From the NCBI GenBank assembly GCA_964017235.1, contig OZ024936.1:9586496-9650495 (forward strand): DNA of 64,000 nucleotides. The letters are read 5' to 3'. Positions 42,401-55,084 of this stretch are shown here, piece after piece. Source of the DNA: Sabellastarte sp. h YS-2021. Taxonomy: Eukaryota > Annelida > Polychaeta > Sabellida > Sabellidae. Both the position numbers and the translations under genes were made by a program. Every line of letters starts with the position of its first letter. The stretch's first letter is position 1. The notes beneath the pieces are model-generated. The model saw only the letters and a program-made list of their open reading frames with translations. It was not told where the DNA came from and ran no database searches.

Positions 42401-43856
42401 TACATAAAATAATATATATTCATTCCATAATTCTTTACAGTCACAGATCATCCGAAGTGACAGTTTGCTGTTGTTCTTGAATATTTCTTTTCTTGTCAAG
42501 GCTATTCAAGTAAAGTCTTTTTTTTTTTGTTTCCTATGTGGTTACATTGTAAATATATTTATGAACCAAAAATGTTCTCACAAGCTTTTAAGGATTAATA
42601 AGTCCAACAAATATATCTGTGCTACAGATGTTCTCTCAACTCAGTGTATCCCCCGACGGAACATGGTGTAACCTAACATACAGGAAATTCAGCCATTCTA
42701 AAAATGAGTGTTGATGCACCCAATATTAAACAAGATTTGAGGTCAAACTTTTTCTCTGCCATGTGATGACCTGACCTTCTGCATATGCAAGTACCAAGTT
42801 AAAATATCAAGAAATACCTCAAATTTTAACTCTAAAAGGCCACTGGTCTTCTAGTGGAAGGCCGGAACCATTAAGCAATAAGCTCTGTGGTCTTATCCAT
42901 ATATAACCACATATGAAATTTGTAAAGGTCTATATAAAATAACTAAGTTTATGTATATGAAAGGAAAATTTCTGCATTTGCCGTGGGGCATGACCATACC
43001 CCAAAACAGTACGTCAGACTTTCATCTGGGGATACCATTGAAACTTAAGTTAAAATTGGTTGCATTGCTGGCAACCTTTCTATGGTCACAATTGCAATCT
43101 ATAATTATCATTAAAAATGGACGAGAAATTCTGATTCATTTCATAGATTTTTGTAAAGATTATCAAGACACTGAAATCATTTAAGACATTTTATGCATAG
43201 TAGGTGGAATTTTCTAGAACATATTTGACTTTCAACCTGTAAAATATACACATGAATATAAAATCCATATGATATGATGTCTGATTTATATCATAGTAAT
43301 GAAATATCACGAAATTGTCATATATGTGAATCAAATGTGAAAATGTATAAGGAAATTTGAATTGAAATCGAAATCAACTTTTATAACACTTCAGCTTCAT
43401 TTTAATGCATATTATTGAACTGGGAAGTTATTTTTTGCAAACATATGTCATATGACCAAGGACAGGTCCGATGTGAAGTCTTAAAACACACTCCAAAATT
43501 GTAAATACAGGACTTTATTAATCCCGGCAGCAATTTTGCAATTGAATGAGTGCAGTCTGAAACATAAAATGAGTTATGTATATATGAACATTTATAATTT
43601 ATTGGTCTTGTTTGATCTTGAGGGAGAGGCCAAAGTTCAACTCTGAAGAGATTCAACCTTCTAATTGTAAGAAACAGCCAGTAGAGAAGTACAGATAAAT
43701 TTCAAAGGTATTGCTTCATTGACCATGTTTTTATCTCCCACCTGGGCCTTGGTTGGGAGATTATAAAACGCCTTCCGTAAGTGCCTCTGTCCGTTCATCA
43801 CGTTTTTACATAAACCTTAATATATCATTCATTTATACAGATGTCTTCACCAAATT
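39469..43856 (+). repeat. Macrosatellite unit 10 (4388 bp)
   Basis: Private changes: 'cttgtcaagg' near 42494 and 'ataaggaaat' near 43348. The first removes a stop codon on the minus strand, and so lengthens a meaningless frame there from 68 to 84 codons. That is what drift in non-coding DNA would give. Confidence 0.95.
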
Positions 43857-46800
43857 CACAGGGAATCTTTATGGCTATGAAAACCTGTCTGTGCAAAATT
43901 TTGGTCTCATTTTGAATAACAAAATGGCCGCCAGAGCTAATTGATTGAAAATCATAAAGGTGCTCTAAATCTTGAAATATTCTAGCTAGCTTCATCAAAT
44001 TTGCACAAAAGCTACATGGCTAGAGAAGCTAGCCTAATAGTAATTTTGACCTAGTTCTAAAAACAAATGGCCGCCATATCACATGTTTAATGTCAAATGG
44101 AGTTATCCTATTAAAAAGGCCTTATATCCCTTAATAAGCCATCAGAGAACATTCTAAATGAACTATTAAATACAGCACAACATATATTATGCGAACTCTC
44201 AATTATACAGCATCAAATGCACTCTCCTTGGACCATTTAAACCTGTTATTTTATCTTTTTTTTCTATGCGACGCTTCCCTTATCTGAACTTATTGTTACT
44301 CCCCCAAGAGTACTTATTTGGGGTTTTACGTCACTTTCAACACTGTACAGTTCGTCAGGGTTCTGTACTGTAAACTGCCGACCAACGGCAAGCAACTACC
44401 AGCTTTCCCACTTGAGGCCGTGCCGGGAACCGAACCCCGGCCTCAGAGGTGGGAAGCGAGAGTGTTACCAGCAGTAAGACATTCTTGGAAATTATAAAAA
44501 ATGGATAAGTGAAATATTAAGTATAATTGACAACAACATGTATACAGTTTGTGAAATTCTGTGTGGCCTGGGATTAAACAATTCAAAATTAACAGCAAAA
44601 ACTCAATAAGGTAAGGACTGACGCAAGAGAAATAGTTTTTACAGAATATCTGCTATTAGTAAAGTCGAAATTTCAAGTATATGGTTACATTAAAAATAAA
44701 GGACTTCACGAAGAATTGCACAATATTATAAAATCAATATATATATACACATATGTGATAATTACTAGCAAAATATGTATACACTATAACTATATCGTGT
44801 TGTTCATGATACTGTGATCACAAAAAAGAATACAAAAATGCACTGAGAATGAGTTAGGTGTCAATTAGTTTTGCTTATTTTTTCACATATACAATTATCA
44901 GAACACAACCATATTGAATGTCAAACTGTTGAAATGGGCTCTGGTTCAAACCTACATCTATGAAGATGAGAGACAAGCAGTTAAATACTGAACTGGCTAA
45001 CCACTTAGTCACTAAGTGATCTCATGATTGAGTAAGAGTAATCCTAGTATAAAATACATAATAATAATAGACAGTTTTCTGTTTATTCAAAAGTGAGATA
45101 AGCAGTGAGCTTATATTACATAACCGCAATAGCTAATTCACCTGAGTGTTATCTCATCACGTTAGCTCATTTTATTGATCTTTACTTATGTCAGCTAACA
45201 TCTGAGGGTTTTTTTGCATTCACAGTTCCCAAAATATATCAGTGACTTACAACTGTAAGTTTTGGCTACATTTTAAACTGAAATGTTATCATTTAAAAGT
45301 ATGTGTTATACCATCATCTTCAAAACAAAATACATCAGAAGGGTTGGATAATAGAAAGGCTAAACTGTCAGGCTTAAATGGAGTCATGGGGATTTGAGGT
45401 CAGAAAATTAAAAATTCAAATAATAGAATGTCTGATGATGTTTTGTTAATCTGATCTAACCATACGTCCATACTGCTTCATTTTTCTTACTTCATTAGTA
45501 TGTTGGTAATTCTACACCTACAAAAAAGTGTCTTTGTTGTACTTTTAAAAACACCCCAATAAAAACATAAGACTTCATTGAACTGACACAAGGTTAACCT
45601 TTGATACTTAAAAGTACACAAATGTCAAGTTATATAGAAGTAGAAGTTTCTAACATAATTTAATCAGTGTAACATGATAAGTTTGTTTACAAAAAAGTAG
45701 CAGAAGCCCGTACTCAGGGGCGGATCCAGCCTTTAAGTAAGGTGGGGGTTCACATCAGATTAAGGGGGGGGTTCACGTCAGACATACCATAACTAAGGAG
45801 GGGGCATGCCCGCCCCCCCCCCTTCCCCGGGAAAAAATTATTTTTTGGTTAAAATATAGCGCATTACCTGTAAATTTAACACCATTCTCAAGAAACAATT
45901 TTGTACTTTGCGTTGAACCCCTTAACATTATTTGAACCCCCCCCCGATCCACTAGTGGTACTCCACAACAGGAGGAAATAGTTTTGAACGCCATGAGATA
46001 CAGAAGTAGTGAAACAGTACAAAAATCGGGATATTTTTACAGCAAACATTTATCAGTTATGTAAAGGTACAAATAATGTGAGTTAAGAATATATTGTTTG
46101 AGACAGAAAATGCCTGTAAACTATGAAGCTGTGAAGTTTATTAACTGAAGTATAGGTACCAATGGAAATAGTACAATTAGGCAACAGTACATTGTGTTAT
46201 AATAATCAGTTACAGGACCTTTTCATAAGAAAAATACGATTCAATTATGGCAGGTGAACACACTTTGGCAGAGCCAAGGTTAAAGGTCGCACTGGGACTT
46301 AGCACCTGCTCCCCCAAGCAATGAAACATCCATGAATCAAGTTTCTACACCTTTCTACAACTTATCATTTACAGTTTCTGAGATATGCCCTAGAAAAGAT
46401 TTTAAAGGTCAAGGTCACTCAAGGTTAAATCAAGTTCATCGCTCACCTTCTAACCAATGTCTTCTAACAAAATCAACTCCCTTCAAGTTACAGTTTTCGA
46501 GATGTAGCCCAGACACAGTTTTCAAAGTCAAGGTCACTAGACAAAGGTCAAATCAAAGTCACACCATGATGTTTTACACCTACACCTCCCAACAAACGAC
46601 CTTACCATGTTTCAACTTCCTACACCTTATGGTTTCTGAGATACAGCCTGGTGAAGCTCTTTCTTGTCATGCCCATGGGTGAAAACAATAACTGCACAGC
46701 CCTTAAAGGCTGTGGGGTAAAAACACCCAGTTTCCAATGCTAAAAATGAGGCAAAATTATTATTATTTAGTGTGTAATGTTTTACATAAAATAATATATA

Positions 46801-48238
46801 TTCATTCCATAATTCTTTACAGTCACAGATCATCCGAAGTGACAGTTTGCTGTTGTTCTTGAATATTTCTTTTCTTGTTAAGGCTATTCAAGTAAAGTCT
46901 TTTTTTTTTTGTTTCCTATGTGGTTACATTGTAAATATATTTATGAACCAAAAATGTTCTCACAAGCTTTTAAGGATTAATAAGTCCAACAAATATATCT
47001 GTGCTACAGATGTTCTCTCAACTCAGTGTATCCCCCGACGGAACATGGTGTAACCTAACATACAGGAAATTCAGCCATTCTAAAAATGAGTGTTGATGCA
47101 CCCAATATTAAACAAGATTTGAGGTCAAACTTTTTCTCTGCCATGTGATGACCTGACCTTCTGCATATGCAAGTACCAAGTTAAAATATCAAGAAATACC
47201 TCAAATTTTAACTCTAAAAGGCCACTGGTCTTCTAGTGGAAGGCCGGAACCATTAAGCAATAAGCTCTGTGGTCTTATCCATATATAACCACATATGAAA
47301 TTTGTAAAGGTCTATATAAAATAACTAAGTTTATGTATATGAAAGGAAAATTTCTGCATTTGCCGTGGGGCATGACCATACCCCAAAACAGTACGTCAGA
47401 CTTTCATCTGGGGATACCATTGAAACTTAAGTTAAAATTGGTTGCATTGCTGGCAACCTTTCTATGGTCACAATTGCAATCTATAATTATCATTAAAAAT
47501 GGACGAGAAATTCTGATTCATTTCATAGATTTTTGTAAAGATTATCAAGACACTGAAATCATTTAAGACATTTTATGCATAGTAGGTGGAATTTTCTAGA
47601 ACATATTTGACTTTCAACCTGTAAAATATACACATGAATATAAAATCCATATGATATGATGTCTGATTTATATCATAGTAATGAAATATCACGAAATTGT
47701 CATATATGTGAATCAAATGTGAAAATGTATAAGAAAATTTGAATTGAAATCGAAATCAACTTTTATAACACTTCAGCTTCATTTTAATGCATATTATTGA
47801 ACTGGGAAGTTATTTTTTGCAAACATATGTCATATGACCAAGGACAGGTCCGATGTGAAGTCTTAAAACACACTCCAAAATTGTAAATACAGGACTTTAT
47901 TAATCCCGGCAGCAATTTTGCAATTGAATGAGTGCAGTCTGAAACATAAAATGAGTTATGTATATATGAACATTTATAATTTATTGGTCTTGTTTGATCT
48001 TGAGGGAGAGGCCAAAGTTCAACTCTGAAGAGATTCAACCTTCTAATTGTAAGAAACAGCCAGTAGAGAAGTACAGATAAATTTCAAAGGTATTGCTTCA
48101 TTGACCATGTTTTTATCTCCCACCTGGGCCTTGGTTGGGAGATTATAAAACGCCTTCCGTAAGTGCCTCTGTCCGTTCATCACGTTTTTACATAAACCTT
48201 AATATATCATTCATTTATACAGATGTCTTCACCAAATT
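43857..48238 (+). repeat. Macrosatellite unit 11 (4382 bp)
   Basis: MITE copy is 243 bp, the shortest class and shared with unit 12, due to a short C run near 45813. I noticed no private substitution. Confidence 0.95.
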
Positions 48239-51200
48239 CACAGGGAATCTTTATGGCTATGAAAACCTGTCTGTGCAAAATTTTGGTCTCATTTTGAATA
48301 ACAAAATGACCGCCAGAGCTAATTGATTGAAAATCATAAAGGTGCTCTAAATCTTGAAATATTCTAGCTAGCTTCATCAAATTTGCACAAAAGCTACATG
48401 GCTAGAGAAGCTAGCCTAATAGTAATTTTGACCTAGTTCTAAAAACAAATGGCCGCCATATCACATGTTTAATGTCAAATGGAGTTATCCTATTAAAAAG
48501 GCCTTATATCCCTTAATAAGCCATCAGAGAACATTCTAAATGAACTATTAAATACAGCACAACATATATTATGCGAACTCTCAATTATACAGCATCAAAT
48601 GCACTCTCCTTGGACCATTTAAACCTGTTATTTTATCTTTTTTTTCTATGCGACGCTTCCCTTATCTGAACTTATTGTTACTCCCCCAAGAGTACTTATT
48701 TGGGGTTTTACGTCACTTTCAACACTGTACAGTTCGTCAGGGTTCTGTACTGTAAACTGCCGACCAACGGCAAGCAACTACCAGCTTTCCCACTTGAGGC
48801 CGTGCCGGGAACCGAACCCCGGCCTCAGAGGTGGGAAGCGAGAGTGTTACCAGCAGTAAGACATTCTTGGAAATTATAAAAAATGGATAAGTGAAATATT
48901 AAGTATAATTGACAACAACATGTATACAGTTTGTGAAATTCTGTGTGGCCTGGGATTAAACAATTCAAAATTAACAGCAAAAACTCAATAAGGTAAGGAC
49001 TGACGCAAGAGAAATAGTTTTTACAGAATATCTGCTATTAGTAAAGTCGAAATTTCAAGTATATGGTTACATTAAAAATAAAGGACTTCACGAAGAATTG
49101 CACAATATTATAAAATCAATATATATATACACATATGTGATAATTACTAGCAAAATATGTATACACTATAACTATATCGTGTTGTTCATGATACTGTGAT
49201 CACAAAAAAGAATACAAAAATGCACTGAGAATGAGTTAGGTGTCAATTAGTTTTGCTTATTTTTTCACATATACAATTATCAGAACACAACCATATTGAA
49301 TGTCAAACTGTTGAAATGGGCTCTGGTTCAAACCTACATCTATGAAGATGAGAGACAAGCAGTTAAATACTGAACTGGCTAACCACTTAGTCACTAAGTG
49401 ATCTCATGATTGAGTAAGAGTAATCCTAGTATAAAATACATAATAATAATAGACAGTTTTCTGTTTATTCAAAAGTGAGATAAGCAGTGAGCTTATATTA
49501 CATAACCGCAATAGCTAATTCACCTGAGTGTTATCTCATCACGTTAGCTCATTTTATTGATCTTTACTTATGTCAGCTAACATCTGAGGGTTTTTTTGCA
49601 TTCACAGTTCCCAAAATATATCAGTGACTTACAACTGTAAGTTTTGGCTACATTTTAAACTGAAATGTTATCATTTAAAAGTATGTGTTATACCATCATC
49701 TTCAAAACAAAATACATCAGAAGGGTTGGATAATAGAAAGGCTAAACTGTCAGGCTTAAATGGAGTCATGGGGATTTGAGGTCAGAAAATTAAAAATTCA
49801 AATAATAGAATGTCTGATGATGTTTTGTTAATCTGATCTAACCATACGTCCATACTGCTTCATTTTTCTTACTTCATTAGTATGTTGGTAATTCTACACC
49901 TACAAAAAAGTGTCTTTGTTGTACTTTTAAAAACACCCCAATAAAAACATAAGACTTCATTGAACTGACACAAGGTTAACCTTTGATACTTAAAAGTACA
50001 CAAATGTCAAGTTATATAGAAGTAGAAGTTTCTAACATAATTTAATCAGTGTAACATGATAAGTTTGTTTACAAAAAAGTAGCAGAAGCCCGTACTCAGG
50101 GGCGGATCCAGCCTTTAAGTAAGGTGGGGGTTCACATCAGATTAAGGGGGGGGTTCACGTCAGACATACCATAACTAAGGAGGGGGCATGCCCGCCCCCC
50201 CCCCTTCCCCGGGAAAAAATTATTTTTTGGTTAAAATATAGCGCATTACCTGTAAATTTAACACCATTCTCAAGAAACAATTTTGTACTTTGCGTTGAAC
50301 CCCTTAACATTATTTGAACCCCCCCCCGATCCACTAGTGGTACTCCACAACAGGAGGAAATAGTTTTGAACGCCATGAGATACAGAAGTAGTGAAACAGT
50401 ACAAAAATCGGGATATTTTTACAGCAAACATTTATCAGTTATGTAAAGGTACAAATAATGTGAGTTAAGAATATATTGTTTGAGACAGAAAATGCCTGTA
50501 AACTATGAAGCTGTGAAGTTTATTAACTGAAGTATAGGTACCAATGGAAATAGTACAATTAGGCAACAGTACATTGTGTTATAATAATCAGTTACAGGAC
50601 CTTTTCATAAGAAAAATACGATTCAATTATGGCAGGTGAACACACTTTGGCAGAGCCAAGGTTAAAGGTCGCACTGGGACTTAGCACCTGCTCCCCCAAG
50701 CAATGAAACATCCATGAATCAAGTTTCTACACCTTTCTACAACTTATCATTTACAGTTTCTGAGATATGCCCTAGAAAAGATTTTAAAGGTCAAGGTCAC
50801 TCAAGGTTAAATCAAGTTCATCGCTCACCTTCTAACCAATGTCTTCTAACAAAATCAACTCCCTTCAAGTTACAGTTTTCGAGATGTAGCCCAGACACAG
50901 TTTTCAAAGTCAAGGTCACTAGACAAAGGTCAAATCAAAGTCACACCATGATGTTTTACACCTACACCTCCCAACAAACGACCTTACCATGTTTCAACTT
51001 CCTACACCTTATGGTTTCTGAGATACAGCCTGGTGAAGCTCTTTCTTGTCATGCCCATGGGTGAAAACAATAACTGCACAGCCCTTAAAGGCTGTGGGGT
51101 AAAAACACCCAGTTTCCAATGCTAAAAATGAGGCAAAATTATTATTATTTAGTGTGTAATGTTTTACATAAAATAATATATATTCATTCCATAATTCTTT

Positions 51201-52618
51201 ACAGTCACAGATCATCCGAAGTGACAGTTTGCTGTTGTTCTTGAATATTTCTTTTCTTGTTAAGGCTATTCAAGTAAAGTCTTTTTTTTTGTTTCCTATG
51301 TGGTCACATTGTAAATATATTTATGAACCAAAAATGTTCTCACAAGCTTTTAAGGATTAATAAGTCCAACAAATATATCTGTGCTACAGATGTTCTCTCA
51401 ACTCAGTGTATCCCCCGACGGAACATGGTGTAACCTAACATACAGGAAATTCAGCCATTCTAAAAATGAGTGTTGATGCACCCAATATTAAACAAGATTT
51501 GAGGTCAAACTTTTTCTCTGCCATGTGATGACCTGACCTTCTGCATATGCAAGTACCAAGTTAAAATATCAAGAAATACCTCAAATTTTAACTCTAAAAG
51601 GCCACTGGTCTTCTAGTGGAAGGCCGGAACCATTAAGCAATAAGCTCTGTGGTCTTATCCATATATAACCACATATGAAATTTGTAAAGGTCTATATAAA
51701 ATAACTAAGTTTATGTATATGAAAGGAAAATTTCTGCATTTGCCGTGGGGCATGACCATACCCCAAAACAGTACGTCAGACTTTCATCTGGGGATACCAT
51801 TGAAACTTAAGTTAAAATTGGTTGCATTGCTGGCAACCTTTCTATGGTCACAATTGCAATCTATAATTATCATTAAAAATGGACGAGAAATTCTGATTCA
51901 TTTCATAGATTTTTGTAAAGATTATCAAGACACTGAAATCATTTAAGACATTTTATGCATAGTAGGTGGAATTTTCTAGAACATATTTGACTTTCAACCT
52001 GTAAAATATACACATGAATATAAAATCCATATGATATGATGTCTGATTTATATCATAGTAATGAAATATCACGAAATTGTCATATATGTGAATCAAATGT
52101 GAAAATGTATAAGAAAATTTGAATTGAAATCGAAATCAACTTTTATAACACTTCAGCTTCATTTTAATGCATATTATTGAACTGGGAAGTTATTTTTTGC
52201 AAACATATGTCATATGACCAAGGACAGGTCCGATGTGAAGTCTTAAAACACACTCCAAAATTGTAAATACAGGACTTTATTAATCCCGGCAGCAATTTTG
52301 CAATTGAATGAGTGCAGTCTGAAACATAAAATGAGTTATGTATATATGAACATTTATAATTTATTGGTCTTGTTTGATCTTGAGGGAGAGGCCAAAGTTC
52401 AACTCTGAAGAGATTCAACCTTCTAATTGTAAGAAACAGCCAGTAGAGAAGTACAGATAAATTTCAAAGGTATTGCTTCATTGACCATGTTTTTATCTCC
52501 CACCTGGGCCTTGGTTGGGAGATTATAAAACGCCTTCCGTAAGTGCCTCTGTCCGTTCATCACGTTTTTACATAAACCTTAATATATCATTCATTTATAC
52601 AGATGTCTTCACCAAATT
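48239..52618 (+). repeat. Macrosatellite unit 12, last complete copy (4380 bp)
   Basis: Private changes: 'aaaatgaccgcc' near 48305, which breaks the otherwise constant ggccgcc block, and 'gtggtcacatt' near 51301. MITE length is 243 bp as in unit 11. Its end leads directly into the partial terminal copy. Confidence 0.95.
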
Positions 52619-52893
52619 CACAGGGAATCTTTATGGCTATGAAAACCTGTCTGTGCAAAATTTTGGCCTCATTTTGAATAACAAAATGGCCGCCAGAGCT
52701 AATTGATTGAAAATCATAAAGGTGCTCTAAATCTTGAAATATTCTAGCTAGCTTCATCAAATTTGCACAAAAGCTACATGGCTAGAGAAGCTAGCCTAAT
52801 AGTAATTTTGACCTAGTTCTAAAAACAAATGGCCGCCATATCACATAATGTCAAATGGAGTTATCCTATTAAAAAGGCCTTATATCCCTTAAT
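52619..52893 (+). repeat. Partial terminal unit and right array boundary
   Basis: The unit consensus continues for 275 bases, with 'ttttggcctc' in place of 'ttttggtctc'. There is a 6-base difference: 'cacataatg' where other units have 'cacatgtttaatg'. Identity stops after 'cccttaata': other units go on 'agccatcaga', here the sequence reads 'tggctcctag'. The edge copy is more changed than interior copies, as expected when end units escape homogenisation. Confidence 0.9.
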
Positions 52894-53019
52894 ATGGCTC
52901 CTAGAGGTTTACAATGTGAAAACAACTTGTAGGATGTCATGGCCTGGGAATCTTTTCAAGGTGTTGAACTTGACCTTTGTCTTCTGGTTCAAGGTTAAAT
53001 ATGGTCATCACACTAAAAT
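52894..53019. other. Flank immediately after the array
   Basis: No unit sequence and no gene were recognised. It contains 'gttgaacttgacctttg' and 'ggttcaaggttaaatatgg', which resemble the AGGTCA-type blocks of bivalve dispersed repeats, so this is probably the natural continuation of the module in which the array ends. Confidence 0.4.
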
Positions 53020-53185
53020 ATCCTTATTTTCTCCCTTATTATTGGTGCCATGGCTTCAGAATGTAAATGCAGACTATGAAAAGTCATCGTCTGCAAATGT
53101 TTTGCCTGAGAAACATTTTGTCCTTAGTTTAAAAAATAAAATGGCCGCCTTAGCCATTATTTCAAAGTCATTGAAGGTGCTATAA
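53020..53185 (+). repeat. Diverged single copy of the array's ggccgcc module
   Basis: The order of recognisable pieces is the same as at 52,590-52,730: 'atggctt..gaatgtaaatg', 'gaaaagtcatcgtctgcaaa', 'aaaataaaatggccgcc', then 'cattgaaggtgctataa' against the unit's 'cataaaggtgctctaaatc'. Similarity is clear but far below that between array units, so it is an old paralogue and not a degenerate array copy. A 118-codon frame starting at 52829 runs across the array boundary into this block and is considered spurious. Confidence 0.6.
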
Positions 53186-54056
53186 TAATATTTGTGCACT
53201 GATAAGGATATATCATCTCTGCCAGACTTGAACCAGCAATCAAAACAGGAGGGGATGAAGATGTTGCAAACTATGGATATTTATCAAAAGAAATTAATGC
53301 CAAACAAGCAATTTTTGAGAATTCCCACGCTCTCACTGATGGATACTGCCCAAAAAAATAAAAGTTCTAAATCTGGATTTGTAATCCAAAGTCAACTTTG
53401 AGGAGCTCTCAAAGCCTGGGTAGGCCTTGCGTTTTCGTTATGCATGAGGTTATTGCAGAAAAGCCACAGAAATATCTAAGAAGTCTCAATCTAGATCATC
53501 TTTGAGGGCAGAGACACAGGTACAAGCCATCTTGTTTGAACATATGACAACAATCCAATGTTTAATTTTCCATTTACCTGTGTGAACAAACAGACCTGCA
53601 AACACAACTTTTTGAAGGATGAGGGTAATTAAATAAACCAAGAAAAAATATGTAGGTTTTGCCCAATGTTCTACAAATTTCAACTGATTTTATTTAGATA
53701 ATTTAGATAAACCATTACCCACAATCTCTCTACTCAACAACCTGAAGTAGATAGGTGGTACCCGCTTGGTTGAGACCAATGGTCTTTTCTACAGAATTTT
53801 CTTCTATTGCATTGAAATGGTTTTTCATCCCTTTACCTAACTATTGTGATATTACCAATAAATTTTCATTCAATAAAAAATCAATCAAAATTAATTTGAG
53901 GCGGTATAGCAACCATTCTGAATCTGCATGAACCCCCAACATCTAGAGTGGGTAGAAAGTGATAAAAAGACTCAAACAGTGGATAGAAGGTGGTAGAATT
54001 AATAGGATAATATATCTTCAACATTGAAGACTTAACATAAAACCACACTCCTTGTT
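53186..54056. other. No recognised gene
   Basis: AT-rich unique sequence. Short open frames (under 75 codons) exist on both strands, without splice signals, codon pattern or similarity that I recognise. Confidence 0.5.
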
Positions 54057-54380
54057 CTATGGAACTCTGAGATAAGTGAGCAGCCGCTGATCTGAAATGA
54101 TGCCTGCTTCCACCATTTCCGATTCTGCTAGATGTACTGCAGTTGCAGCAACTACAGAATTTTGAGATGCTGCATTCCTCTCCTTTAGCTTCACAGGCAA
54201 AGTTGCAGTCATCCCTGACTGGCCAGTTTCCACAAGAGTCTTTTTGAAGAGGTACAAGTTCTTGTATGTGGTTCTGTAGATAGCTTTCTGCATTAGTTGG
54301 TCTGCAGTTGTAAACAATGACAAATCTTCATAACTCATAATCTTCAGAAAGCATAAGATCGCTTCATCTAGAGTTTAGAC
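54057..54380 (-). CDS. Possible exon or gene remnant, function unrecognised
   Basis: On the minus strand a frame is open from a stop near 54384 down to a TAG at 54057-54059. The first Met is at 54338 (93 codons), and the frame continues upstream to residues TLDEAILCFLKI. The predicted peptide has mixed, protein-like composition with no low-complexity runs (for example ADQLMQKAIYRTTYKNLYLF and VVAATAVHLAESEMVEAG). Candidate acceptor signals ('aaaagcag' near 54394 and 'ttacaactgcag' near 54309) could start an exon. It lies about 700 bp downstream of the Roc-COR pseudogene on the same strand and might be its 3' part, but I see no domain that proves this. It could also be a chance frame or a piece of an unrelated repeat. 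Confidence 0.3.
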
Positions 54381-54384
54381 TGCT

Positions 54385-55084
54385 TTTCGTCTTAAAATTT
54401 AATGCAGTAAAACAGTGTCATACTTCAAAAAAAAATTGGAAGATTTTGTACAGCATTACATACTTAAGAGGAACATGTATCTGTTCTGTTGCAGTAAGGT
54501 ATCTGTTTTTACATTTAAATACTGTGAATAACTCTTGTTTAATGGTTTACTTCGCTCCTGTTTACTTATAGAAATAATCTTTTTTCTCTCTTTTATTGCA
54601 CCATTTACTGTGCATAATAGCGTAACAAGTTTTTTGACAAATACTGATTATTCTTAAATATTTCTTAGACTAGTTAACCCACAGGTACGTTATATACACC
54701 ACTTGAAAGGTATTTTACAGAGCTTTAGTTGCATAAAAATCCATGCAGAAATTGACTCTCAAGTTAAAAATTAAAGTTTCTATATTCACCAGTGCCCCTA
54801 CATATTACATCCATTTGCCTGCTTTCTTGAAATATGGATTTAGTTTACAGATACAGATTACAGAATATCTTTTTCAAATTATAAAAAAGCAACAACCTAT
54901 TAAATCCGCAATTTAAAACCATACATATATCATATTAAAATGAAGTATAGTCTTCCACAGATCTATTTAACAAGAAACATAAAAAGAATTGGAAATAAAA
55001 TGCTTAGAATTTATTAAAACATGGTTCAGTTTTTCCTGGCTGACCAGTTTTAACGTTTAGTTATAAAAAGTATGAGCATCAATT
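54385..55084. other. AT-rich intervening sequence, no gene seen
   Basis: Separates the possible exon at 54,057 from the Roc-COR pseudogene. No long frame, repeat or RNA gene was recognised. It could have been an intron. Confidence 0.4.

Larger units (their letters stand above)
1..52893. repeat. Macrosatellite array, about 4.38-kb unit, 12 full copies plus a partial one
   Basis: Any landmark recurs every 4380-4389 bases. Using the string 'cacagggaat' as unit start, units begin at 1, 4381, 8767, 13147, 17536, 21925, 26312, 30695, 35082, 39469, 43857, 48239 and 52619 (partial). All are in the same orientation with no spacer. Differences are scattered substitutions plus homopolymer-length changes, mainly in the G and C runs of the embedded MITE and one T run. 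The array is already in progress at base 1, so the true copy number is higher. At about 52,893 the sequence leaves the unit consensus after 'cccttaata'. The unit holds no rRNA, snRNA, histone or other recognisable gene. Frames of 60-118 codons recur in every copy but lie across SINE, MITE and module boundaries and resemble no protein known to me, so I treat the unit as non-coding. Confidence 0.97.

Noticed and set aside
1-52893. rDNA, histone or snRNA gene cluster, which would explain a several-kb tandem unit
   Set aside because: No rRNA, 5S, histone or snRNA signature was seen on either strand of the unit.
1-52893. CRISPR array or phage/bacterial repeat system
   Set aside because: Unit length, embedded SINE and MITE, AT-rich non-coding make-up and the splice-bearing Roco relic all indicate a eukaryotic genome.
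52829-53185. 118-codon frame across the right array boundary
   Set aside because: It combines the unit end with the diverged ggccgcc module, both repeat DNA, and exists only because of the 6-base change at the boundary.
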